Shown here piece after piece: positions 43,226 to 52,730 of a stretch of 64,000 nt of DNA. Origin of the DNA: Arsukibacterium ikkense. GTDB taxonomy: Bacteria; Pseudomonadota; Gammaproteobacteria; Enterobacterales; Alteromonadaceae. Position 1 is the first letter of the stretch. Each line of letters starts with the position of its first letter. The position numbers and the translations under genes were made by a program. Below the pieces are notes generated by a model. The model saw only the letters and a program-made list of their open reading frames with translations, had not been told where the DNA came from and made no database searches. The DNA lies in NCBI RefSeq assembly GCF_000987775.1, contig NZ_LAHO01000012.1:62001-126000 (forward strand), written 5' to 3'.

Positions 43226-43933
43226 TTAACGGACGACAAAATCAAAATACTGCTCGGTATACACCGGTGGCTGATGGGTAAAGTGCCACCATTCCATGTT
43301 GTACACCTTAAAGCCAGCCTGCAACATAATGGTTTCCAGCAACTGGCGGTTGGCTTGCTGGGTTTTGTTGATGCCGGGGTGGCCGACATTGGATACCGGG
43401 TCAAACAGATCAAAGGGTGAGCCCATATCGATGGGCCGCCAGTTGCCAGTGCTATCTTTGGCTGCCAGGGTTAAGTCGATAGTGCTGCCGCGGCTATGGC
43501 CGGACTTTTCAGCAATGTATTCGCCGACCAGCTGGTCTTTATCCAGGTTAGGGTAGTACTGTGCTTTAGTGCTGGTGTCGGCTAAATCGGCGGCCCAGCG
43601 CATAAAGTGGTTTACTGCGCGCTGTGGCCGGTAGCAATCAAAAATCCACAGCGTTAAGCCTTTGGCTGCGGCGGCTTGCTGCGCGGTTACCAGCGCCTGC
43701 GCGGCGTTGTCTTGTAAATAGCATTTATTGGCCTGATAGCCATCAACCGGGCTGCCGACAAAGTTATGGCTGCCAAGGTATGCCATATGAATTTGCGCTT
43801 CAGGTAGCAGGCTGGTGACATCGGTAAAGTCGGCCGGTACGTCGGTTGCCGGCTGTGAACTGGCCAACACTGGCAACGGCAGTACGCTGAGCAGGCTAAA
43901 CAAGCAAATGGGTTTGAGTGAAAACAGTTTCAT
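43226..43933 (-). CDS. Exported D-Ala-D-Ala dipeptidase (VanX/DdpX, peptidase M15D)
   Basis: 235 residues from the ATG with GGAG upstream. A signal peptide ending near VLASS, then M15 marks: FDCYRPQRAVNHF, the zinc motif SGHSRGSTIDLTL (His and Asp ligands) and EWWHFTH (catalytic Glu and third ligand). VanX-type enzymes hydrolyse D-Ala-D-Ala; the exported form suggests scavenging of cell-wall dipeptide rather than vancomycin resistance, since no vanH or vanA is present. Its ATG overlaps the NhaC stop by 4 bp (ATGA). Confidence 0.88.
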   Translation of the reverse strand: MKLFSLKPICLFSLLSVLPLPVLASSQPATDVPADFTDVTSLLPEAQIHMAYLGSHNFVGSPVDGYQANKCYLQDNAAQALVTAQQAAAAKGLTLWIFDCYRPQRAVNHFMRWAADLADTSTKAQYYPNLDKDQLVGEYIAEKSGHSRGSTIDLTLAAKDSTGNWRPIDMGSPFDLFDPVSNVGHPGINKTQQANRQLLETIMLQAGFKVYNMEWWHFTHQPPVYTEQYFDFVVR

Positions 43934-45324
43934 ATCATCAATACTCCGGCAACAACAAAGCTGATTAAGGCGATAGCGCCACACACCAGGGCATAGGGTA
44001 GCTGGGTTTTTACATGCTCCAGCAAATCACAACCGGCGGCCACCGAGCTTACTGCCGTGCTGTCGGAAATAGGCGAGCAGTGATCGCCAAACACCCCGCC
44101 ACTTAAAATGGCTGCCAGGATAAGCGAAGGGGGTAAGCCGAGCAGGCTGACCATTGGCATACCAATCGGAATAAGAATAGCAAAGGTGCCCCAGCTGGTA
44201 CCGGTGGTAAAGGAAATCAGGGCGCCGGCTAAAAACAGCAGCGCCGGAATAAGTACCTGTGGCAGGCTCTGATCAACAATGCTGGCAATAAAGGTGCCGG
44301 TACCCAGCAGTTTTAAACTGGCACCTAATGCCAGTGATAACAGCACTATGGTAACCAATGGCAGTAATTCACCAATGCCTTTAAAACCGATATCAACCAG
44401 TTGCTGGTGGGCAAAGCGGCGGCTTAGCAGCATCATGCAGTACACCACCACGCATGACAGGGCGGTAGCGTATAACACCGATTTTGAGCCAGAGCCCTGC
44501 ACCAGCTGGCCATTGCCGGTAAGCAGCATAAAGCCCAGCATCGCCGCCACCAGGGTAATTAACGGCACCAGCATAAAAGCGGGATGGCTGGCCGGGGTTT
44601 CAATTTCGCTGTGGTGCGACAAGGTATGCAGCTGCTGCTCAGATTTACGCATTGGCCCGTGCACCTTGCCGCTGATAATGGTATACAGCACCACCACTAA
44701 AGTTATCAGCGCATAAAAATTCAGCGGTATAGTGCCAATTAAAATAGCCACCGGGCTTTGCGGTAGGTCGTAAGTGCTTAGCAGCCCCAGAATATAGGCG
44801 CCCCAGCCATTAAGTAAAATAAGAATGCAAATCGGCGCACTGGTACTGTCGATAATATAAGCCAGCCGGGCCCGGCTCATTTTAAATTTATCAAACAGGC
44901 CGCGCGAGCTGATACCGGCGGTTAACGAGCTGAGGTTAGATTCAATAAAGGTGACACTGCTGATAAAAAACGTCAGTAAACCGGCCTGGCGGCCATTGCG
45001 GGCAATGCCTTTATTGACCAGCATCGCCACGGTGGCCGACACCCCGCCTGAATAGCGCATATAGGCCAGTAAGCCGCCGACCAGTAACGAGAACATTAAA
45101 ATGCGGGCGTTATCGGCATCACCGGTCACGGCAATAATCCGCTCCAGGGTCTGAATACTGCCATCGAGCAGTAAACCGGCGCCAAAGCGCTGGCCATTTT
45201 GCAGAAAAATTAACAGTTCAGCACTGCATAGCGACAACAACAGCGCCAGAATCACTTCTTTGCGCCACAGCACCACGGCAATAGCGACCAGGGCCGGAAG
45301 TAGGGTTAACCAGTCTGCCACCAT
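43930..45324 (-). CDS. NhaC-family Na+/H+ antiporter-like transporter
   Basis: 464 residues, about 11-12 transmembrane helices, with the family signatures FTTGTSWGTFAILIPIGMPM and GGVFGDHCSPISDSTAVSSV. NhaC members exchange Na+ for H+, but several homologues move organic solutes (malate/lactate type). It is translationally coupled (4-bp overlap) to a periplasmic D-Ala-D-Ala dipeptidase, which raises the possibility that it imports D-alanine; this is inference. Confidence 0.88.
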   Translation of the reverse strand: MVADWLTLLPALVAIAVVLWRKEVILALLLSLCSAELLIFLQNGQRFGAGLLLDGSIQTLERIIAVTGDADNARILMFSLLVGGLLAYMRYSGGVSATVAMLVNKGIARNGRQAGLLTFFISSVTFIESNLSSLTAGISSRGLFDKFKMSRARLAYIIDSTSAPICILILLNGWGAYILGLLSTYDLPQSPVAILIGTIPLNFYALITLVVVLYTIISGKVHGPMRKSEQQLHTLSHHSEIETPASHPAFMLVPLITLVAAMLGFMLLTGNGQLVQGSGSKSVLYATALSCVVVYCMMLLSRRFAHQQLVDIGFKGIGELLPLVTIVLLSLALGASLKLLGTGTFIASIVDQSLPQVLIPALLFLAGALISFTTGTSWGTFAILIPIGMPMVSLLGLPPSLILAAILSGGVFGDHCSPISDSTAVSSVAAGCDLLEHVKTQLPYALVCGAIALISFVVAGVLMI

Positions 45325-45572
45325 AGGCTCCTTTTATTGTTCTTATTGTCAGGCTTAGTCATTTTCAAAGATTTAAGACAAGCTGTTACTTTTATACAGC
45401 TATCAGCTGCAGCGGGCAAGCCAGCCACTGGTGTTTTAACGGTTTTCTGCTTTACTTAGTGGGCTCTAAACTAAGTCATTCTGACTTAAGTTTTCTTAAC
45501 CTGAAGCTTGCCCTCGTGGTCTGGTATGCCGTTAGCCGGTGAAATGCAGCATCAGTACCATGGAGGTTGGTT

Positions 45573-46343
45573 ATGCGTTTTTTTAAATATGCTGTAGTAG
45601 GGTTGCTGTTTTGTAGTTTTTTGGTAGAGGCCACTTTAGTACGTGGTGGTGGTCGTGGCTCAGAAACCGCCACCAGCCCGCAAAGTTATGGTTTGCATGA
45701 TAACAGCTATTTTATTGACAGCTATCTGCTGGCCGGCGCCCCGGCCATTAACCGGGTTAGTTTTACCAGCGGCGATTTGCCACTGCTGGCGGTGCCGCGG
45801 GACTGCTGGCTGATATTGCCTTTTGATTCTTTTCCACCACCGGAATATTGGCAGGAAGACCCGTGCTATTATCAGTTTGAACTGGGCGAACAGCTGGATT
45901 TTGAAAGCGCATTGATTTGGGATTTTCCGGCAGCTTTTGCTGCGGAATTTAGCTGGACCTTACGCCAGGGCGAGCAAAGCTGGGTATTTTCCGGTTTACG
46001 CGGAAATGACTTTAACCCTGCTGCCGTTATGCCAGCTGACTTGCTACCCGGTGAATACTGGCTGACTTTTAACAGTACCTTTTATTCCGGCCCGGACAGT
46101 GATTTTTACTATCGCAATGATCGCGATGAATGTTATCCGGTGTTTCTGGATGACGGTGATGAAAATTGCTATTACTACACTGGCAACCGCTCTGACGTGC
46201 TGAGCTTTAGCTCGCCTTCTGAACAGGTATTTATTCTGGAACAACGGGCGGTGCAGGTGTCAGGGCCGGCAACAATAAGCTTATTTATCGGTTTGCTGTG
46301 GTTTTGCCGCCATCGATTCCTGTTCCGTTCGCGCCAGCGCTAA
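45573..46343 (+). CDS. Exported hypothetical protein with PEP-CTERM-like tail (VSGP variant)
   Basis: 256 residues from the ATG six bases after GGAGG. Signal peptide (VVGLLFCSFLVEA), a tyrosine-, aspartate- and proline-rich extracellular domain of about 200 residues (SFPPPEYWQEDPCYYQFELG; FYYRNDRDECYPVF) with no known match, then VSGPATISLFIGLLWF and a basic end RHRFLFRSRQR. The tail matches the exosortase signal layout (short motif, hydrophobic helix, arginines) with VSGP in place of VPEP. Its last 63 bp overlap the convergent TPR protein gene. Confidence 0.65.
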   Translation: MRFFKYAVVGLLFCSFLVEATLVRGGGRGSETATSPQSYGLHDNSYFIDSYLLAGAPAINRVSFTSGDLPLLAVPRDCWLILPFDSFPPPEYWQEDPCYYQFELGEQLDFESALIWDFPAAFAAEFSWTLRQGEQSWVFSGLRGNDFNPAAVMPADLLPGEYWLTFNSTFYSGPDSDFYYRNDRDECYPVFLDDGDENCYYYTGNRSDVLSFSSPSEQVFILEQRAVQVSGPATISLFIGLLWFCRHRFLFRSRQR

Positions 46344-48452
46344 CTGGCGTTGCTCGCTAAGTGCTGTTTCTAACTGCTGGCGCAGTGGCGCCAGCTGCTC
46401 TGCCGGAATACTCTGGAAAATAGGATCATTAAAAGTCCACCATTCACGCCAGCCAAAGGCCATAGCTTGTTGCAGTTGTAGCACTGCCAGTTCGTTATTG
46501 CCCTGCAAAGCCGCCAGCCGCGCCGCCAGATGATTAATATAACTATCTCTTAGCTCGCCTTGCATGGCGTCATCTAATTGTTGCTGGCATTGCGCCAGTA
46601 GCTTATCAGCTTGCTGAGTTTGGTCTTGTTGTTGCAAAGCCCAGGCTATCTCAATAGCCGGGCTGCACATTGGCATAGCAAATAGCTCGTCCTCAGTAAA
46701 AAAAGGGTAGCTTTTTATCAGTAAGTTAATTGCAACATGCTGCTCAGCAACTAACATTTGGTACCAGGCTGTCCAAAAAATTAGCCAGTAGTCATTTGGT
46801 TGGGCTGCCATACGAAAATCCATTTCACTGAACAAAGCTTGATAATTTCCCTGGCGTAGCAAGTTGTTGGGATCTTCGTGCAGCTCAGGATGGTCAGCTG
46901 CCAAATTGAGAGTTAACAGTAAAGATTGGTAATTTTGCTTATAAAAAAGGTTATCTGGTGATAACTGCCAAGCCTGCTGCCAGTGATGCAAACTGTCGGC
47001 CAATTGGCCATGATGAAAAGCATTTAACGCCAGGCCGGCATAACCCATTGGTGACGTCGGAAAGTCCTGCACTAACTGATTAAAACTACTTAGTGCCTCA
47101 GCAAACTGGCCGCGGATCGCCTGTTCATAGCCACGGTTATACAGTACCGCCACCGACACCGGATCCAGCTGATAAGCCCGCTCCAGAGACATTACGGCCT
47201 GCCCATAGTGGCCCAAACGTTTAAGTGTCAGGTATTGCCACATGTGGGCAATGGCCAGATTAGGATTAAGCTGTATTGCTAGATCAAAGTTGCTAAGAGC
47301 CTGTTCCTCCTGTTGCAACATATCAAATAATCTACCTCTGACAGCATAAGCTTCAGCCAGTTGTGGTGCCCGATTGAGTGCTTTTTCCAAATATTGCTGA
47401 CCAAGTGAAGTGGCTATGTCGGTTTTAAGGATGCCGAATTCTTTGCCGCTATCCGCCATCAACAATAGCGTATCCGCCAGGCCAACATAGGCCTGGGCGT
47501 ATTCCGGGTCCTGGCCTATGGCTTGTTCAAACAACTTACGGGCCTGCTGCATGCCCTCGCTGGTTTGCAGCCGGTATTGCTCACGGGCTTTTAAGTAACT
47601 TAAATAGGCATCGGCGCTTTGGGTACTGGCATTGGCCGAGAGATCCTGTAAGGCACTGCCGGGCGCTAGACTGGCCTGCAGCGCATTGACTACCGAGCGG
47701 GCCACTTCGGTTTCCAGTGCAAATATATCGGTTAACTCACGCTGTAACTGTTGACTCCATAAAGTTTGGCCGCTCTGGCCATCGAGCAAATTCAGCCGGA
47801 TCTGCAGTTGCTGGCCCTCGCGGCTGATGCTGCCGGTAAGTAAGGTAGCAACCTGCAGCCGGCGGGCAATGTCGGGCAGGCTTAATTGCTGGCGGCTGAG
47901 TATCTGACCCGAGCTGGCAGATGCCACCGTTAGCCCCGGGGTGCGGCCAAGCTGACTGCTGATTTCTTCAGCCAGGCTGCTGGCTAATAATACCAGCTCA
48001 GTCGTATCCTGATCCTGGCTGAGCTGGGTAAAGGGCAATACGGCAATAGAATTGGCAGCCAGTATATTAACGGGTTCGGGCTCAGTTGCCGGCCGGCTTG
48101 CCAGGTAATACTGATAACCGAGCAGGGCACAGCCGATGCTTAGCAGCAGTATGATGCTCAGTTGTTTGTAGCCAAAAGGGGCTGGCACGCTGCCATCGGC
48201 GTTGGCGATAGCCTGCAGCTGGCCATGTTGATACTGATAAAACCAGGCCAGATACAGCAGCAGTGGCACTGCGGCAAACAGACTAATGGCAATAATATTG
48301 CCCACATAGGGCGGCAGGTTTAACAGTTGGCTAACCACCGCCACCACCTGCAAAATCAGCCAGACCATGGCCAGATAAGGCAGTATGGTGTTCAGTACCT
48401 TACGGCGAAGCAGTTGCTGGTAAAACTGACCTGGGCGAAGCAAGGCGAGCAT
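46281..48452 (-). CDS. Membrane-anchored FlgO-like/TPR protein
   Basis: 723 residues. Three transmembrane helices in the first 130 residues, a FlgO-like domain (about 140-270: SIAVLPFTQLSQDQD; LQVATLLTGSISREGQQLQI; TLWSQQLQRELTDIFALE) and a TPR superhelix (about 290-690). This layout is common downstream of CadC/ToxR-type winged-helix domains, but no DNA-binding domain is seen here; it starts directly with membrane helices. Role unknown, perhaps a scaffold. The 3' end overlaps the facing gene by 63 bp. Confidence 0.75.
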   Translation of the reverse strand: MLALLRPGQFYQQLLRRKVLNTILPYLAMVWLILQVVAVVSQLLNLPPYVGNIIAISLFAAVPLLLYLAWFYQYQHGQLQAIANADGSVPAPFGYKQLSIILLLSIGCALLGYQYYLASRPATEPEPVNILAANSIAVLPFTQLSQDQDTTELVLLASSLAEEISSQLGRTPGLTVASASSGQILSRQQLSLPDIARRLQVATLLTGSISREGQQLQIRLNLLDGQSGQTLWSQQLQRELTDIFALETEVARSVVNALQASLAPGSALQDLSANASTQSADAYLSYLKAREQYRLQTSEGMQQARKLFEQAIGQDPEYAQAYVGLADTLLLMADSGKEFGILKTDIATSLGQQYLEKALNRAPQLAEAYAVRGRLFDMLQQEEQALSNFDLAIQLNPNLAIAHMWQYLTLKRLGHYGQAVMSLERAYQLDPVSVAVLYNRGYEQAIRGQFAEALSSFNQLVQDFPTSPMGYAGLALNAFHHGQLADSLHHWQQAWQLSPDNLFYKQNYQSLLLTLNLAADHPELHEDPNNLLRQGNYQALFSEMDFRMAAQPNDYWLIFWTAWYQMLVAEQHVAINLLIKSYPFFTEDELFAMPMCSPAIEIAWALQQQDQTQQADKLLAQCQQQLDDAMQGELRDSYINHLAARLAALQGNNELAVLQLQQAMAFGWREWWTFNDPIFQSIPAEQLAPLRQQLETALSEQRQLALARTEQESMAAKPQQTDK

Positions 48453-48567
48453 CCCTGTTGGCTAAGCGAATGCTAAGCTTAGCCCAGGATTGGCCAGTGT
48501 GCTGAGCGCCGTTGGCTGTGGTATGGTTAGCAGCGGTTAGGGGCGAAATAAACGAAAGAGAGGGTCC

Positions 48568-49989
48568 ATGTTAAAGCGTGTATCATTATGGTTAGCATTA
48601 AGTACCGTGTTATCGGGGCTGGCAACGGCGGCAGACTATAGCGAATTTACCGTGCCGGGCCTGGCCAAGGGCCAGATAACCCATGGCGATATAGCACCCC
48701 TTATTCACTATTATCAGCAGCAAGACTGGCTTGAAGTCACAGAGCTGGGCCGCTCGGTCGAACAACGGCCAATATACTTAATTAAAATTGGCCAGGGTGA
48801 GCGTAAAGTGCTGGCCTGGTCGCAAATGCATGGCGATGAACCCACCGCCACCGCGGCGCTGTTTGATTTACTGGCAGTGCTGCAGGCACAACAGCAAACT
48901 GATAGTACTCAAGCCTCCCCGGCCTGGCTGGATAACATCAGCCTGTATTTAATTCCGATGCTTAACCCGGATGGTGCTGAGCGCAACAGTCGCTTTAATG
49001 CTTTGGGTATTGACGTTAACCGCGATGCTTTAGCGCTGCAAACGCCGGAAGGCCAGCTGTTAATGCAGGCAGCCAAGCAAATAAAGCCGCATTACGGCTT
49101 TAACCTGCATGATCAGAACCGCTACCACGGCGCAGGAGATAGTAAAAAGCCGGCAACTATCTCTTTGCTGGCACCGGCCTATAACGAGGCGCGCGAGATA
49201 AACCCCAGCCGCCATGCGGCCATGCAGTTAATCAGTGCGGTAAAACCCATGCTGGATAAGGCCTTGCCGCAGCAGCTGGGCCGCTATGATGACGAATATT
49301 CTATCCGCTCTTTTGGCGATACCTTCTCGGCGATGGGCATCAGCACAGTATTGGTGGAGTCCGGCGGCCAGTATAATGACCGCTTCCGCCAGCAGGCCCG
49401 CCAGTTAAATCTGCAATTGTATTTAAGCTGGTTGGCGATGATTAGCAACGGCAGCTATCGCGATTATGATTTAAGCGGTTACAACAGCATTCCAATGAAC
49501 AACAGCAACGGCATGAAAGATCTGATTATCAGTGATGTGACGCTGCAACGGGCCGATGGCAGTGGTCCGCTGGCTAAGGTAGACCTGGCATTTACCGCCG
49601 GCGGCAATGGCCGGGGCCCGGTGGTGTTAAATGAAATTGGCGATGCCAGTATTTACGGTGGGTACCACAGCCTGGACGCCAGTGGCATGGTATATAGCGC
49701 TGGTAAGGCGTATCCACTTACCGGGCCGCTTAATTTAAGCGCTGAGCGCTATGTGCAGCTGTTGGCCGAGGGTTACAGCCATTTTAGTGGTGAGGCCAGA
49801 CTACTAACCAATAACTCTGGCTTGCCGGTGGCGATAAACCCGCGCGGTGTGAATACGCTATGGCCGCAGCGGCAGCTCAGCACCACCTTTTTGCTGACGC
49901 TAGAGGGCGCTGTGCAATGGGCCGTGATCAATGGCCGGCTGATCCGGCTGGCCGATGCCAGCCTGGTTGATGCCTATAGCGGTAACTGA
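48568..49989 (+). CDS. Exported M14 zinc carboxypeptidase
   Basis: 473 residues, signal peptide ending near LATAADY. M14 motifs: SQMHGDEPTATAALFDLL (zinc His and Glu), IPMLNPDGAERNSRFNALGI then DVNRD, NLHDQNRYH (third zinc His region) and VLVESGGQY. It cleaves C-terminal residues from peptides or murein; the specificity is unclear. A beta-rich C-terminal extension (about 300-473) follows the catalytic domain. Confidence 0.87.
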   Translation: MLKRVSLWLALSTVLSGLATAADYSEFTVPGLAKGQITHGDIAPLIHYYQQQDWLEVTELGRSVEQRPIYLIKIGQGERKVLAWSQMHGDEPTATAALFDLLAVLQAQQQTDSTQASPAWLDNISLYLIPMLNPDGAERNSRFNALGIDVNRDALALQTPEGQLLMQAAKQIKPHYGFNLHDQNRYHGAGDSKKPATISLLAPAYNEAREINPSRHAAMQLISAVKPMLDKALPQQLGRYDDEYSIRSFGDTFSAMGISTVLVESGGQYNDRFRQQARQLNLQLYLSWLAMISNGSYRDYDLSGYNSIPMNNSNGMKDLIISDVTLQRADGSGPLAKVDLAFTAGGNGRGPVVLNEIGDASIYGGYHSLDASGMVYSAGKAYPLTGPLNLSAERYVQLLAEGYSHFSGEARLLTNNSGLPVAINPRGVNTLWPQRQLSTTFLLTLEGAVQWAVINGRLIRLADASLVDAYSGN

Positions 49990-50004
49990 CAGCTGGCACG
50001 TAAT

Positions 50005-50559
50005 TCAGGCTTTGTTGCCATTAAGTCGCTGCTGCCAGGCCAGTAAGGTCGCAAGTTGCTTGCGCACATTGGCCTGAATTTTGTCGTCGGTTAAATTGCC
50101 GTCGGTATCAAAAGCGCCGCTAAAGGCATTGGCAAACACCTCAGGCTGATTCAGCGGATGCAAATTTAAATAGACACAAACCTGGCGCAAATGGTATTGG
50201 GCGCGGCTGGAGCCCATGCCGGCGGCAGAGCCCATAATCGCTACCGGTTTGCCGCTGAGCAGATGGTTGTCGGGTTCACGTGAGGCCCAGTCCAGTGCGT
50301 TTTTTAAGGCGGGTGCCAGCGAGTAATTATATTCCGGGCAGGCCAGCAGTAAGGCGTCGGCGTGTGCCAGTTGTTGGCACAGGGTGTCAACGGCCGGCGG
50401 TTTGGCCCCGAGATCGGCGTTGTAAAATGGTACGTCTAATAAATCGGCCAGGTGAATTTTCATGCCGTCGGGGCTATTGGCCATGGCGTAACGCAGCAGT
50501 CCCCGGTTGGTGGATTTGGCCCGCAAGCTACCGCAAATGGCCAGCACATTGATACTCAT
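50005..50559 (-). CDS. NADPH-dependent FMN reductase
   Basis: 184 residues, flavodoxin-like fold: AICGSLRAKSTNRGLLRYA at the N-terminus (FMN phosphate loop), LLACPEYNYSLAPALKNALD and WASREP, then KPVAIMGSAAGMGSSRAQ. It reduces FMN or quinone-type substrates with NAD(P)H. AGGAG precedes the ATG. It is monocistronic. Confidence 0.92.
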   Translation of the reverse strand: MSINVLAICGSLRAKSTNRGLLRYAMANSPDGMKIHLADLLDVPFYNADLGAKPPAVDTLCQQLAHADALLLACPEYNYSLAPALKNALDWASREPDNHLLSGKPVAIMGSAAGMGSSRAQYHLRQVCVYLNLHPLNQPEVFANAFSGAFDTDGNLTDDKIQANVRKQLATLLAWQQRLNGNKA

Positions 50560-50710
50560 TTTGACTCCTGATGTCTAAAACAGTTTGTAGAGTGTAGTTC
50601 ATTGGTAGGTTTTTTCGTGCGGAAGTTCAGCGCCGGTAAAGTTGGCAGCCGCAAAATGGCCGCTATACTGTCACCATTTATCGGGTTAAAAGCCGTTTCA
50701 GGAGCCTGTT

Positions 50711-51529
50711 ATGCGTTACCCATTAAGCCTGCTTGGCTGCAGCGTATTATGTTTAGTTGTGCTGGCCGGCTGTCAGCCGGATCAAAGCCGCCCGGCGTTA
50801 AACGAACAGATCCCGCAATTGCCGGCGGCTCCTGCCGACACCAGCCAGAATGCGCTGGACTGGCCAGGCCGTTATCAGGGGGTGATCCCTTGTGCCGATT
50901 GCCCTGGCATTAAAATGACCCTGCAACTGGAAGCCAACCAGCAGTACAGCTTGTCGCGCTATTACCAGGAGCGGGCAGATGAACCCGAGTTGACCGAGGG
51001 CCAGTTTCGCTGGAGCAGTGACGGGCGCATCATTCAGTTGGATGATGCGGATAACAGCCGCTTGCTGGTGGGGGAAAATCGACTGTTACTGCTGGACTCA
51101 CAGGGCGAACGGATCGGGGGTGAGCTGGCCGGGCAATACTGGTTAGCCAAACAAGCAGACGAAGACCCGCAGCCCTCAGGTGAGCTACTGAGCCTTAACG
51201 GCAAGTGGCAACTGACCGAATTGCTGCAAAAAACCGTTGACGTTGATAACAAGGTATTTTTGCAATTTGATGCTGAGGGGCGGGTTAGTGGCTATACCGG
51301 CTGTAATAACCTGACTGGTGGCTATCAGCTGCAAGGCCCCCGGCTAAGTTTTAGTCCGCTGGCCACCACCCGTAAGGCCTGTTTGCAAGATACCATAGAG
51401 CCGCAACTGCTGGATGTGCTGAGCAAGGTTGATAATATCAGCATTGCCGGTGACGAGCTAAGCCTGAACCGGGCCAGGATGGCGCCATTGGCCCGGTTTA
51501 AGCGGCTGGCTGACGCCAGCGAACATTAA
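50711..51529 (+). CDS. Lipoprotein with NlpE-like and META/HslJ domains
   Basis: 272 residues. Lipobox LAGC places the lipidated cysteine at residue 20. First domain NlpE-N-like: WPGRYQGVIPCADCPGIKMT with its CxxC pair. Second domain META/HslJ: LNGKWQLTELL...GCNNLTGGYQL. NlpE senses envelope stress through Cpx, and HslJ-type META domains are linked to novobiocin resistance and envelope stress. AGGAG lies before the ATG. Envelope-stress role inferred from the domains. Confidence 0.88.
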   Translation: MRYPLSLLGCSVLCLVVLAGCQPDQSRPALNEQIPQLPAAPADTSQNALDWPGRYQGVIPCADCPGIKMTLQLEANQQYSLSRYYQERADEPELTEGQFRWSSDGRIIQLDDADNSRLLVGENRLLLLDSQGERIGGELAGQYWLAKQADEDPQPSGELLSLNGKWQLTELLQKTVDVDNKVFLQFDAEGRVSGYTGCNNLTGGYQLQGPRLSFSPLATTRKACLQDTIEPQLLDVLSKVDNISIAGDELSLNRARMAPLARFKRLADASEH

Positions 51530-51548
51530 AGCCAGCGCCAACGCGCCA

Positions 51549-52730
51549 TTAACGGTACAGTAAATACGGCTGGCGCTGTGCGGCAAATGCCTTAAGCGCC
51601 GGTTGCCAGCTGGCGCGAATTTGCTGCTCGGTTAAGCCTTGCTCAATTTGCTGGCGCAAGCTGGCAGTACCGGCCAGCTTATCCATAAACTGCGGGGAGT
51701 TAAAAAAAGTGGCCTGCTGCGCGGCAAACAGCTGATACCAGTTAATGACATAGCTTAAGTCTAAGCCGCCGGCGCTAACCTGGCGTAAATCCTGGCCCTG
51801 GCTGGGGGTGTCTTTCAGCGGCGGGTTTAGAGCGGCGCCGGGGGTTGCTACCGGGGTAAAGTTGAAATCGCCCAGGCTGAACTTATCATAGCCAATAACC
51901 TGAAATGGCATCGGCGTGCCGCGGCCGACACTGAGTGGCGTGGCTTCAAAAAAGCCCAGTGACGGGTACAGCGCTATGGCCTGATCATTGGGTAAATTCG
52001 GGCTGGGCGGCACTGGCAGGCTGTAGGTCATAGCGCGCTGATAATGGGCAACCGGGATCACCGTCAGCGCCAGTTGTTCGGCCTGAGTTATCCAGCGCTC
52101 GCCTTTAATCATTAATGCCAGCTCGCCCACTGTCATGCCGTGCAGCAGCGGAATAGGGTGCATACCAACAAACGACTGATAGGCTAAATCAAGTAGCGGC
52201 CCATCCAGATAGCGGCCGTTTGGATTGGGCCGGTCCAGTACCAGCATCGCTACATTATGCTCAGCCGCGGCCTGCATCAGGTAGTGCATGGAACTGATGT
52301 AAGTGTAATAGCGCACCCCGACATCCTGAATATCGAAGATCACCAGATCCACAGCCTGCATTTGGGCGGCGCTGGGGGCTTTACTGGGGCCATACAGCGA
52401 TAACAGCGGGATGCCGGTTTTACTGTCGACGCCGGAGCTGACACTGGCACCGGCGTCGTGATCGCCCCGAAAGCCGTGTTCCGGCGCGAAAATGCTGACA
52501 ATATTCACCTGATGGGCCAGCAAGACATCGACCAGGTGCTGCTCGCCGACCCTTGAGGTTTGATTAACCAGCAGGCCAACCCTTTTGCCTTGCAGCAGCG
52601 GCAGGTACTCAGCCAGGCGCTCGGCCCCCGGAGTGATGGGGGCGGCTGCAGGCTCAGCCTGGGTTGGCAAGTTTGCGACACCACAACCGGCCAGCCACAG
52701 CAGGGCCAGTATACTGAGCCAACGGATCAT
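51549..52730 (-). CDS. namZ: Exo-beta-N-acetylmuramidase NamZ (DUF1343) lipoprotein
   Basis: 393 residues. Lipobox LAGC near residue 16 predicts a lipoprotein. DUF1343 core: GKRVGLLVNQTSRVG, FAPEHGFRGDHDAGA, FDIQDVGVRYYTYISSMHY, LDRPNPNGRYLDGPLLD. NamZ-type GH171 enzymes remove MurNAc from the non-reducing end of peptidoglycan chains (shown in Bacillus and Tannerella). It is the last gene of the transporter-kinase-murQ-namZ operon, overlapping murQ by 4 bp, which supports a MurNAc-supplying role. Confidence 0.88.
   Translation of the reverse strand: MIRWLSILALLWLAGCGVANLPTQAEPAAAPITPGAERLAEYLPLLQGKRVGLLVNQTSRVGEQHLVDVLLAHQVNIVSIFAPEHGFRGDHDAGASVSSGVDSKTGIPLLSLYGPSKAPSAAQMQAVDLVIFDIQDVGVRYYTYISSMHYLMQAAAEHNVAMLVLDRPNPNGRYLDGPLLDLAYQSFVGMHPIPLLHGMTVGELALMIKGERWITQAEQLALTVIPVAHYQRAMTYSLPVPPSPNLPNDQAIALYPSLGFFEATPLSVGRGTPMPFQVIGYDKFSLGDFNFTPVATPGAALNPPLKDTPSQGQDLRQVSAGGLDLSYVINWYQLFAAQQATFFNSPQFMDKLAGTASLRQQIEQGLTEQQIRASWQPALKAFAAQRQPYLLYR

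Noticed and set aside
43226..43933. Vancomycin-resistance vanX
   Set aside because: No vanH, vanA, vanR or vanS nearby, the enzyme is exported and the host is Gram-negative; a wall-dipeptide scavenging role fits better.
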